A stretch of DNA of 11,322 nt from Desulfovibrio legallii. GTDB lineage: Bacteria; Desulfobacterota; Desulfovibrionia; Desulfovibrionales; Desulfovibrionaceae. Positions 1 through 5,461 of this stretch are shown piece after piece (positions within the stretch are counted from its first letter, which is position 1; the number at the start of each line of letters is the position of its first letter). Location of the stretch: positions 1 to 11,322 of the forward strand of contig NZ_FNBX01000026.1 in NCBI RefSeq assembly GCF_900102485.1, in the 5' to 3' direction. The translations under genes and the position numbers were made by a program. Under the pieces are notes generated by a model that saw only the letters and a program-made list of their open reading frames with translations, was not told the origin of the DNA and ran no database searches.

Positions 1-1505
1 AGGGTCTCGTTCACGCCCAGGGCCTGCACCGCAGCCAAGTTGTTGTTCAGGGTATAGGTGTAGGTGCCGTCGGCCGCCAGGGTAAAGCTGCCGTAGCTTC
101 CAGCGGTGTTGGTCTGGGGTTCATAGAACGGGGTGTCCGTGCTGTCCACATCCGTGGGCGCGGGCAGTATGCCGGTGACCTGGGCCGTATCTTCGGCCAC
201 GGTCGCCGTGGACGCCGCCACTTCCGGCGCGTCGTTAGTCCCGCTGATGGTAATGGTCAGCGTGCCCGTGGCTGCGTCGCCGTCGGCGTCCGTATAGCTG
301 TAAGAAAAAGACTGCTGCACGGACTGCCCCGCGCCCAGGGCCTTGGCCGCGTCGCCGCCCGCCGTAAAGCTGTAGGCGCCGTCGGCATTGAGCGTCACCG
401 TGCCGTAGGCCGACTGCGCTTCCGACGTCCAGGCGAAGTGCGCGCCGTCCGCGCCGGCTGCGGCCCCGGCCAGCACGTTGCCGCTGGCCGTGGGGGCGAT
501 CTGGTCCGTGGCCGTGGCGGCAAAGCTCTCAATGCGCGGGCTGTCGTCCTCCACCGTAAGGTGCAGGGTGGCCTGGGCTCTGTCGCCGTCCCGGTCCGTA
601 ACCGTCACGGTCACGTCGTTGGTCAGGCTGTCCGTGCCATGGTCCAGAGCCGTGTCCAGCTGATAGGCATAGGTCAGCGCGCCGCTGCGCGGGTCAAAAG
701 CCACGCTGAGCGTGCCGCCGGGCACGTCCACGGAATCCTGCGCCAGCCGCCCGTTGGCCCAGACCGTCACGCCGTTGATGACGATGCTGCCCACGCCGTC
801 GGGCGCAAACACGCGCAGCCCGCCGTCGGCGCTTGCGCCTGTGCCGGGCGCGCTGCCGCTGGCCAGACCGGCCTCGTGCACCTCCAAAGTCTGCGCCACG
901 GGCGCGGGGCCGCCCGGCCCGGGCCGGGACTGCCCCGACTGGTCCTGCTGGGCCAGCGCCTCCAGGCGCACGCTGTGGTCAGGGGCGGGCTGCTGCGGCG
1001 GCATGGGGTTGTCCCCCCCCCGCGGCGCAGGCGAAGGCGTGCCGGGGATGACCGGGCCGCCCCCGAAATCGCCGGCCTGCCGGCCGCCGCCAGACTCGCC
1101 AAAGAGATCTCTTCCGGAGCCCCCCGTGCCCGGCAGGTGGTCCAGGCCGCCAACCAGGGAAGGGGGCGCGCCGTTAAAATCCAGCGCATCCAGGCTGCCC
1201 GTGTGCGGCGCTGTAAGCTGGCCCGCCGCGGGCATGAGATCCGGATTATTGAGGGCGGCAAAGAATTCCTCGCCGGAAACCACCACGCCGTCCACGGCAA
1301 ATTCCGGCAGATGGTCGGCGGGCAGGTCATAAAACCCTACCAGCACCACCGAGCCCCCGTCCGGGAACATAAAGACCAGGTCACTCCCCTGGCGGACAAT
1401 GCCGGCATCCTGCAGGGCAAAGGCCAGGGCCAGACGCCCCTCGGCGGAGGGAACTATTTCCACACGCTGTCCGGCTTGCGGACGGGGAACTTTGATCTCA
1501 GTCAT
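1..1505 (-). CDS. Large VCBS-repeat adhesin with LapA-like retention module, N-terminal part only
   Basis: The frame is open from ATG 1505 to the left edge, giving 501 residues with no stop; the C-terminus lies outside the window. A GAGG eight bases upstream of the ATG supports the start. Residues 1-95 form a compact hydrophobic/acidic head that resembles the N-terminal retention module of LapA-type type I secreted adhesins, ending in PAAG at 92-95. Residues about 100-230 are a Gly/Pro/Asp-rich linker. Repeat-type beta domains follow, with DRDGD at 304-308, YTDADGD near 405 and the VCBS signature GTNDAPEV at 422-429; another repeat begins after that and is cut by the edge. There is no Sec signal peptide, as expected for type I secretion. 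The likely role is surface attachment and biofilm. LapA-like proteins of this sort are known from Desulfovibrio vulgaris (from memory, DVU1012). The C-terminal secretion signal cannot be seen here. Confidence 0.88.
   Translation of the reverse strand, partial: MTEIKVPRPQAGQRVEIVPSAEGRLALAFALQDAGIVRQGSDLVFMFPDGGSVVLVGFYDLPADHLPEFAVDGVVVSGEEFFAALNNPDLMPAAGQLTAPHTGSLDALDFNGAPPSLVGGLDHLPGTGGSGRDLFGESGGGRQAGDFGGGPVIPGTPSPAPRGGDNPMPPQQPAPDHSVRLEALAQQDQSGQSRPGPGGPAPVAQTLEVHEAGLASGSAPGTGASADGGLRVFAPDGVGSIVINGVTVWANGRLAQDSVDVPGGTLSVAFDPRSGALTYAYQLDTALDHGTDSLTNDVTVTVTDRDGDRAQATLHLTVEDDSPRIESFAATATDQIAPTASGNVLAGAAAGADGAHFAWTSEAQSAYGTVTLNADGAYSFTAGGDAAKALGAGQSVQQSFSYSYTDADGDAATGTLTITISGTNDAPEVAASTATVAEDTAQVTGILPAPTDVDSTDTPFYEPQTNTAGSYGSFTLAADGTYTYTLNNNLAAVQALGVNET
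1013..1021 (-). repeat. Homopolymer G9 tract inside the adhesin coding region
   Basis: Nine consecutive G on the coding strand (C on the plus strand) encode part of R-G-G-D at about residues 162-165, in the linker between the head and the VCBS repeats. The frame is intact with nine G. One G fewer would shift into a frame that stops at 767, giving about 246 residues. One G more would reach TGA at 981-979, giving about 174 residues. Either product would lose the repeats and the C-terminal secretion signal. Confidence 0.9.
1221..1232 (-). other. Predicted LapG-type protease site (PAAG) in the adhesin
   Basis: Codons for P92-A93-A94-G95 sit directly after the head domain. LapG-family periplasmic cysteine proteases cut LapA-type adhesins between two alanines in [T/A/P]AA[G/V] motifs about 80-120 residues from the N-terminus. 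Both motif and position fit. No LapG or LapD gene is in the window, so cleavage is an inference. Confidence 0.55.
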
Positions 1506-1553
1506 GATGACGCCTCGTAAGGTTCGTGACGTTTATTCAGTATTAGAAGGACG

Positions 1554-1569
1554 ATGCCGCCCCCGGCAT
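1554..1569 (-). other. Perfect hairpin in the adhesin leader
   Basis: Arms ATGCCG and CGGCAT form six perfect base pairs around a four-base G/C loop. It lies just downstream of the terminator-like hairpin on the minus strand and about 50 bases before the adhesin start codon. It could be an mRNA stability or translation-control structure; nothing in the sequence decides this. Confidence 0.4.
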
Positions 1570-1571
1570 GC

Positions 1572-1597
1572 AAAAAGCCCCACGCCGCGCGTGTGGC
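1572..1597 (-). terminator. Terminator-like hairpin in the adhesin 5' leader (possible attenuator)
   Basis: On the minus strand GCCACACGC (1597-1589) and GCGTGGGGC (1585-1577) pair with one A-G mismatch around a GCG loop, followed at once by five T (1576-1572). This has the layout of an intrinsic terminator, but it lies between the predicted adhesin promoter and its start codon. No minus-strand gene ends here, since yceI upstream is on the other strand. A leader attenuator, or the end of a short leader RNA, is therefore the simplest reading. The T run is short. Confidence 0.45.
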
Positions 1598-1617
1598 GCG
1601 GTGCAGGACTGATACCT

Positions 1618-1634
1618 TGCAAAAGGGAGGCCAA
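1618..1634 (-). promoter_or_regulatory. Sigma-54-type (-24/-12) promoter for the adhesin
   Basis: TTGGCCTCCCTTTTGCA on the minus strand has the essential GG-N10-GC spacing, with TTGGC at -24 and TTTTGCA at -12, close to the RpoN consensus TGGCAC-N5-TTGC. It differs mainly at the AC after TGGC. The predicted transcript starts near 1607 and gives a leader of about 100 bases. RpoN promoters need an enhancer-binding protein, and palindromes suitable for one lie about 90-105 bases upstream of that start. Confidence 0.5.
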
Positions 1635-1677
1635 AGCCGTAAAAGGCAAAAAAAGGGGCATGGCGTACGCTCCAAAG

Positions 1678-1705
1678 TCCATACAATAAGAATGACTTAC
1701 GTCAA
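1678..1705 (-). promoter_or_regulatory. Possible sigma-70-type promoter for the adhesin leader
   Basis: TTGACG (1705-1700), a 16-base spacer and TATGGA (1683-1678) lie upstream of the RpoN-type site on the same strand. The -35 box is good and the -10 box is poor. A transcript from here to the hairpin at 1572 would be about 100 bases, so it could give a leader RNA. It overlaps the GTCA/TGAC palindromes. Confidence 0.25.
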
Positions 1706-1714
1706 AAAACTGAC
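1693..1714. promoter_or_regulatory. GTCA/TGAC palindromes, possible activator or repressor site
   Basis: On the plus strand TGAC (1693-1696), four bases, GTCA (1701-1704), six bases and TGAC (1711-1714) give two overlapping dyads that share the middle half-site. They lie about 90-105 bases upstream of the predicted RpoN start for the adhesin, a usual enhancer distance. Short half-sites can occur by chance, so the call is tentative. Confidence 0.3.
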
Positions 1715-1796
1715 CTAAGCCCATCCCTTTGCACGCACTGGCGTATCTGTGCCGTGCCCCCTCCTTCAATCGGGAAAGAGAGGCTACAAAGTGAGT

Positions 1797-1825
1797 TTGT
1801 TTCCTGACAAGTATTATCCTATAGT
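1797..1825 (+). promoter_or_regulatory. Upstream sigma-70-type promoter candidate for yceI
   Basis: TTGTTT (1797-1802), a 17-base spacer and TATAGT (1820-1825) lie in an AT-rich stretch. Spacing is ideal and the -10 box is reasonable, but the -35 box is weak. It would give a leader of about 90 bases. The second promoter at 1875-1903 is better. Confidence 0.35.
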
Positions 1826-1874
1826 CCTAAAGTCAAGGGTCGGGAAAATTTTTTCTTGGGTCGCCCGCGCGGCT

Positions 1875-1903
1875 TTGACGGCGGCGGCGGGCGCAGGTAT
1901 ACT
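1875..1903 (+). promoter_or_regulatory. Sigma-70-type promoter of yceI
   Basis: TTGACG (1875-1880), exactly 17 bases, and TATACT (1898-1903) match the consensus at five of six positions in each box. Transcription would start near 1910, leaving a leader of about 15 bases that still carries the AAAGGAGG ribosome-binding site. This also argues that the frame upstream of ATG 1925 is not translated. Confidence 0.6.
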
Positions 1904-1924
1904 GGCGGCAAAAGGAGGTTCCTT

Positions 1925-2440
1925 ATGAGCACATGGAAGAACGACCCAGCCCATTCACGGCTCGGGTTTGTGGCTCGGCACCTCGGCATCACCGACATCT
2001 ACGGCCGCTTCGCCGACGCGGCCCTGACGGTAGAGGCCGCCCGGGAGGATCTGACGGACGCCGTCTTCACCCTCACGGCCCAGACCGCCGGCATCGACAC
2101 CCGCGTCCCGCCCAGGGACGAACACCTGCGCAGCGCGGATTTTTTTGCCGTGGGGCAATTCCCCGAGCTGCGCTTCACGAGCTCCGTCGTCCATCTGGGG
2201 CCCGACCGCACGGGCACCGTTACCGGCGCTTTGAGCCTGCACGGCGTAACCAGGGAAATGACCTTTGACCTTTGCGTAAGCAACCAGGTGACCAACCCCA
2301 TGAACCAGAAGCCCACCATCTCCTTTAAGGTGAGCGGCGCCTTCAAACGCAGCGATTTCGGCATCGGGCCGAGCATCCCCGCGGCCATTGTGGGCGACGT
2401 GGTGCGCGTAACGGCGGATATGGAGTGCGCCCCGGCATAG
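1925..2440 (+). CDS. YceI family protein, lipocalin-like, cytoplasmic form
   Basis: The 171-residue product matches the YceI family along its length. It has the opening W-x-x-D-P-A-H-S-x-x-G-F-x-x-R-H-L, the central RDEHLRSADFF, FPELRFTSS, the strand pair TGALSLHGVTREM, and the closing FKRSDFGIG before a final beta strand. YceI proteins form an eight-stranded antiparallel barrel that binds polyisoprenoid-type lipids; their cellular role is poorly known. There is no signal peptide, unlike periplasmic E. coli YceI, so this copy is probably cytoplasmic. ATG 1925 is chosen over the in-frame start at 1856 because GGAGG lies six bases before it, and because a good promoter falls inside the would-be extension. 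The next gene starts 81 bases downstream on the same strand. A GGCCGC/GCGGCC hairpin (2453-2479) lies in the gap but has no T run, so readthrough is possible. Confidence 0.87.
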   Translation: MSTWKNDPAHSRLGFVARHLGITDIYGRFADAALTVEAAREDLTDAVFTLTAQTAGIDTRVPPRDEHLRSADFFAVGQFPELRFTSSVVHLGPDRTGTVTGALSLHGVTREMTFDLCVSNQVTNPMNQKPTISFKVSGAFKRSDFGIGPSIPAAIVGDVVRVTADMECAPA

Positions 2441-2521
2441 CCCGCGAAGCAGGGCCGCCGCCCCTTGCGCAAAGCGGCCGGAGGGGGTACAGGGCACCCA
2501 AGATCTTACGGATGGAGCGGA

Positions 2522-3910
2522 ATGCGTATCCTCCACAAGCAACAGCACTTGTCCCCCCTGGAAGGCCCGCGCCTGGAGCCGCACCCCTTTCACGCCGCTG
2601 GCGCGCCGCCGGACGAACGCGACGGCGCGCCCTTGGTGCCTGTAGGCCGACCCGAGCGCGGCGACCGTCCGGTCGCCGCGCCGCACCAACCTGTGCCCCA
2701 GAACGACGCCTTTGAGTTCCGCCAGCTGGGCGAAGAAGACTTTGAGGAATTTGAAGCCCTGCTGCGCTACGCCTTTCAGGTCAGCTCCTCGGAGATGGCC
2801 CGCATCGGCTGGTCCGACAAGGAGATGAAGCAGTCCAAGCTGCCCATTTTCGAGGCCTCGCACGTTATGGGCTGGTTCTACAAAGGCCACCTCGCCTCGC
2901 AGATCGTCATCTACCCCATGGAAGTGAACATCCACGGCAGCATCTGCAAAATGGGCGGCATCACGGGCGTGGCCACCTACCCGGAATACACGGGCCGCGG
3001 GCTCATCCGCACCCTTATCGGCAAAAGCCTGGAATACATGCGCGACCAGCAGCAGGCCATCTCCTACCTCTGCCCCTACTCCATCCCCCTCTACCGCAAG
3101 CACGGCTGGGAAATCATCTCGGACAAGATGACCTTCACCATCAAGGATACCCAGCTGCCCCGCCGCCACCCCGTGGACGGACAGATCGAGCGCGTGGACA
3201 TCGAAAGCGAAGACCTGCACCGCGTCTACCGCTACTTTGCCCGGCAGGAGCACGGCGCGCTCATCCGCGGCGCGCTGGAATGGGAAGAATACTGGCGCTG
3301 GGATTCGGACGACGTCATGGCCGCCGTATACTACAGCGCGGACGGCAAGCCCCTGGGCTACGTCATCTACTACATAGAAAACGAAATTTTCAGCATCAAG
3401 GAAATGGTCTACCTGAATCAGGAGGCCAAATCAGGCATCTGGAACTATATCAGCGCTCACTTCTCTATGATCACCAAGGTGGAGGGCTGCAACTACAGCG
3501 GGGAATCCCTGGCCTTCCAGTTTGAAGACAGCGAAATCGACGAGACTATCCAGCCCTACGCCATGGCCCGCATCGTGGACGTGCAGAAATTTGTGGAAAC
3601 CTACGCCTTCCAGATCACAGATCCGCGCCTGGTGCTGGAGCTCAACGTAAGCGACCCCATGGCCCCCTGGAACAACGGCATCTTCCGCGTGGGCTGGGCT
3701 GAGGGCCGCACCTTGTGCGAAAAAGTGCCCGCCTGGAGCACTGGGCACCGCATCTCCCTCAACATCCAGACCCTCACCACCATGCTTATGGGCTACAAAC
3801 GCCCCACCTACCTCTACAACAACGACCGCATTGATATGGACTACCACCTGCTTAAAAAGCTGGAAAGCCTTATCCCCTCGGACAAACCCTACTTTTCAGA
3901 CTACTTTTAG
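2522..3910 (+). CDS. Eis-type GNAT N-acetyltransferase with C-terminal sterol-carrier-like domain
   Basis: The 462-residue product has an Eis-like layout. A first GNAT domain begins near residue 65 (FRQLGEEDFEEFEALLRYAF). The acetyl-CoA loop is GVATYPEYTGRGLIRTLIG at 149-167, and the tyrosine segment PLYRKHGWE is at 189-197. A second GNAT-like domain follows, then an SCP2-like domain ending in DYF. In mycobacterial Eis the C-terminal phenylalanine carboxylate is the catalytic base and a tyrosine is the acid; both have counterparts here (F462, Tyr191). The natural substrate is unknown; Eis relatives acetylate amines on aminoglycosides, peptides or proteins. The first 60 or so residues are Pro/Arg-rich, outside the family, and coded across two strong hairpins. 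ATG 2522 has GGAG four bases upstream. GTG 2693, just before the conserved domain, is an alternative start without a clear ribosome-binding site. A terminator follows at 4048. Confidence 0.82.
   Translation: MRILHKQQHLSPLEGPRLEPHPFHAAGAPPDERDGAPLVPVGRPERGDRPVAAPHQPVPQNDAFEFRQLGEEDFEEFEALLRYAFQVSSSEMARIGWSDKEMKQSKLPIFEASHVMGWFYKGHLASQIVIYPMEVNIHGSICKMGGITGVATYPEYTGRGLIRTLIGKSLEYMRDQQQAISYLCPYSIPLYRKHGWEIISDKMTFTIKDTQLPRRHPVDGQIERVDIESEDLHRVYRYFARQEHGALIRGALEWEEYWRWDSDDVMAAVYYSADGKPLGYVIYYIENEIFSIKEMVYLNQEAKSGIWNYISAHFSMITKVEGCNYSGESLAFQFEDSEIDETIQPYAMARIVDVQKFVETYAFQITDPRLVLELNVSDPMAPWNNGIFRVGWAEGRTLCEKVPAWSTGHRISLNIQTLTTMLMGYKRPTYLYNNDRIDMDYHLLKKLESLIPSDKPYFSDYF
2600..2631. repeat. Perfect 9-bp inverted repeat in the 5' part of the Eis-like gene
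   Basis: GGCGCGCCG (2600-2608) and CGGCGCGCC (2623-2631) flank a 14-base loop. The arms are perfectly complementary and lie in the non-conserved N-terminal extension. Confidence 0.75.
2656..2681. repeat. Perfect 12-bp inverted repeat in the 5' part of the Eis-like gene
   Basis: GCGCGGCGACCG (2656-2667) and CGGTCGCCGCGC (2670-2681) are separated by only two bases. As RNA this would be a very stable hairpin. It sits 12 bases before the alternative GTG start at 2693, so it could hinder translation through the extension or belong to an untranslated leader. Confidence 0.8.
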
Positions 3911-3918
3911 AGCAGATT

Positions 3919-3946
3919 AACTTTAAGAATATGCATTCTCAAAGTT
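3919..3946. repeat. Imperfect palindrome downstream of the Eis-like gene
   Basis: AACTTT and AGAAT (3919-3930) pair with ATTCT and AAAGTT (3935-3946) around an ATGC loop, with one mismatch: 11 of 12 positions. It begins nine bases after the stop codon and is AT-rich, unlike the genes. It does not end in a T run, so it is not a classic terminator. It may be a copy of a dispersed intergenic palindrome. Confidence 0.6.
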
Positions 3947-3964
3947 TACGGCACGCTTGTTTCG

Positions 3965-3992
3965 GCGCTTAACAGCGCAAAATGCATTGCGC
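3965..3992. repeat. Two overlapping, mutually exclusive hairpins
   Basis: GCGCT (3965-3969) can pair with AGCGC (3974-3978). Alternatively GCGCAA (3975-3980) can pair with TTGCGC (3987-3992). The two stems share 3975-3978, so only one can form at a time. They lie between the Eis-like gene and its terminator. Confidence 0.5.
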
Positions 3993-4047
3993 TTCCGCCT
4001 CCACAGCAGGGGGCTGCGCAAGCAGACGCCCGCCCCACCATACGGAA

Positions 4048-4084
4048 CAGGCCGGGAGGCGAACCCCCCGGCCTGCGTTTTTTT
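4048..4084 (+). terminator. Rho-independent terminator of the Eis-like gene
   Basis: CAGGCCGGG (4048-4056) and CCCGGCCTG (4067-4075) form nine perfect pairs around a ten-base loop, followed by CG and seven T (4078-4084). It is oriented for plus-strand transcripts. It lies 39 bases from the end of the convergent gamma-subunit gene. On the minus strand the same stem lacks a T run, so it should act mainly in one direction. Confidence 0.85.
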
Positions 4085-4122
4085 CAACAGCCCGCGTGTG
4101 CAGCGGCAGGGCCCGGACGCCC

Positions 4123-4665
4123 CTACGCGGCGAAGTTGTAGCCGGCCTCCAACGCCTTGGCGTTGACGGGCACCAGGTGGGCGTAGTGGCTGCTGACCAC
4201 ACGGCGCAGGGCTTCCTGCACGGCCGCCAGGGGCAGGGCCGCGGTGGCCCGAATCCAGGCTCCCAGGGCCACCATGTTGGCCAGCTTCACGTTGCCGAGC
4301 TCATGGGCCATGTCGTTGACCGGGATGTAGACGCTGCGGCGGCTGGCGTCCAGCAGCCCACGGTCAATAAGGGAAGCGTTGACAATCTGCACGCCCGCTT
4401 TGTGCAGGCGCGGCTGGAACTTGGTCAGCGAGGGCTCGTTGAGGATGATGGTGGAACGCGGTTCGCGCACCAAGGGCGCGCCGATGGGGTGCGTATCCAG
4501 CACCACGGTGCAGTTGGCCGTGCCGCCGCGCATTTCCGCGCCGTATACGGGGATGAAGGACACCTCCAGCCCGTGCTCCATGCCCGCCTGGGCCAGCAGA
4601 TTGCCCGCCAGCATGACGCCCTGCCCGCCGAAACCGGCAATAATCACGTCCTGATACTCACTCAT
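4123..4665 (-). CDS. 2-oxoacid:ferredoxin oxidoreductase, gamma subunit
   Basis: The 180-residue product is a full-length gamma subunit of the pyruvate/2-oxoacid:ferredoxin oxidoreductase family. It opens with the glycine-rich IIAGFGGQGV (8-17), then shows PVYGAEMRGGTANC (40-53) and the late GNVKLANMVALGA typical of the family. In the complex this domain works with alpha and beta in the CoA-dependent oxidative decarboxylation of a 2-oxoacid. ATG 4665 is preceded by AGGAGG at six bases and lies inside the end of the beta gene (8-base overlap), which suggests translational coupling. It is the last gene of the minus-strand cluster. No clear minus-strand terminator follows. The substrate (2-oxoglutarate, branched-chain 2-oxoacid or other) cannot be decided from this subunit. 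Confidence 0.9.
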   Translation of the reverse strand: MSEYQDVIIAGFGGQGVMLAGNLLAQAGMEHGLEVSFIPVYGAEMRGGTANCTVVLDTHPIGAPLVREPRSTIILNEPSLTKFQPRLHKAGVQIVNASLIDRGLLDASRRSVYIPVNDMAHELGNVKLANMVALGAWIRATAALPLAAVQEALRRVVSSHYAHLVPVNAKALEAGYNFAA

Positions 4666-5461
4666 GGTCGGCCTCCTGCGGGGCGGCCGCGTCCTTGTAC
4701 ACGCCCAGGGGGAACTCGGGGATCATGGCCTCCGCAATGCGTTTGTTGGCCGCGATGGGGTCCATGTGCCAGTTGGTGGGGCAGCCGGAAAGCAGCTCCA
4801 CAAAGCCGAAGCCCAGGCCGTTGATCTGCGCCTCAAAGGCGCGGCGCAGGGCCTTTTTGGCCGCGCGCACATGGGCCACGCTGTCCAGGGCGCAGCGCGC
4901 GGCATAGGCCACGCCGCCGAGCTGGGCCATGAGCTCCGCCATATGGATGGGCCCGCCCTCGTTGGCGGCGTTGCGGCCGTGCACGGTGGTGGTGGTCTTC
5001 TGCCCCAGCAGGGTGGTGGGGGCCATCTGGCCGCCGGTCATGCCGTAAACCGTGTTGTTGATGAACACGGCGGTAATGCGCTCGCCCCGGTTGGCCGCGT
5101 GCAGAGATTCGGCCATGCCGATGGCGGCCATATCGCCGTCGCCCTGGTAGGTAAAAACCACGGCGTCGGGCCGGGCGCGGCGCACGCCCGTGGCCACGGC
5201 GCAGGCCCGGCCGTGGGGGGCCTCCAGGCCGTCCACGTTGAAGTAATCGTATGTAAAGGTGGCGCAGCCCACCGAGGCCACCAGAATGGTCCTTTCCGCC
5301 ACGCCCAGCTCATGCAGCACCTCGCTCACCAGGCGGTGGGCAATGCCGTGATGGCAGCCGGGGCAGTAGTGGGTTTCGCGCTCATTGAGCACGGGGTTGG
5401 CGTCAAAAACCAGGGTTTCGCCCGCCTGGGGGCGCAGTTCTTCTTGCAGTGCGGTATCCAT
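4658..5461 (-). CDS. 2-oxoacid:ferredoxin oxidoreductase, beta subunit (thiamine diphosphate-binding)
   Basis: The 267-residue product carries the thiamine diphosphate site: GDGD at 107-110 followed by INN at 134-136. It also has the family motifs YCPGCHHGIAH (32-42), SVGCATFTYDYFNVDG (63-78) and PHGRACAVATG (82-92). It holds the cofactor that attacks the 2-oxoacid and feeds electrons to the iron-sulfur subunit. No eight-cysteine ferredoxin domain is fused here; a separate protein supplies it. ATG 5461 is chosen: it shares its A with the alpha stop codon (TGATG) and has GGAGG seven bases upstream. GTG 5464, one codon earlier, is possible but badly spaced. The product matches VorA/KorB-type beta subunits; the substrate is not certain. 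Confidence 0.91.
   Translation of the reverse strand: MDTALQEELRPQAGETLVFDANPVLNERETHYCPGCHHGIAHRLVSEVLHELGVAERTILVASVGCATFTYDYFNVDGLEAPHGRACAVATGVRRARPDAVVFTYQGDGDMAAIGMAESLHAANRGERITAVFINNTVYGMTGGQMAPTTLLGQKTTTTVHGRNAANEGGPIHMAELMAQLGGVAYAARCALDSVAHVRAAKKALRRAFEAQINGLGFGFVELLSGCPTNWHMDPIAANKRIAEAMIPEFPLGVYKDAAAPQEADHE

Larger units (their letters stand above)
1506..1924. other. Divergent intergenic control region between the adhesin and yceI
   Basis: This 419-bp stretch separates two genes that read away from each other. I see no supportable gene in it. It holds the sigma-54-like promoter, two leader hairpins and GTCA/TGAC palindromes on the adhesin side, and two sigma-70-like promoters on the yceI side. 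The parts at 1675-1720 and 1790-1860 are clearly more AT-rich than the flanking genes. A 78-codon minus-strand frame (1769-1533) crosses the leader but lacks any recognisable protein character. Confidence 0.7.

Noticed and set aside
438..1520. Long plus-strand frame across the adhesin region (360 codons)
   Set aside because: It is antisense to a clear VCBS/retention-module protein, has Arg/Gly/His-rich composition without domains, and arises from GC-rich codons.
1533..1769. 78-codon minus-strand frame in the adhesin leader, as a possible leader peptide
   Set aside because: It spans the predicted promoters and hairpins, has no clear ribosome-binding site before its start, and no protein character.
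4120..4140. Reading the terminator at 4048-4084 as bidirectional, also ending the oxidoreductase operon
   Set aside because: The stem could help, but on the minus strand it is not followed by a T run, so only plus-strand termination is supported.
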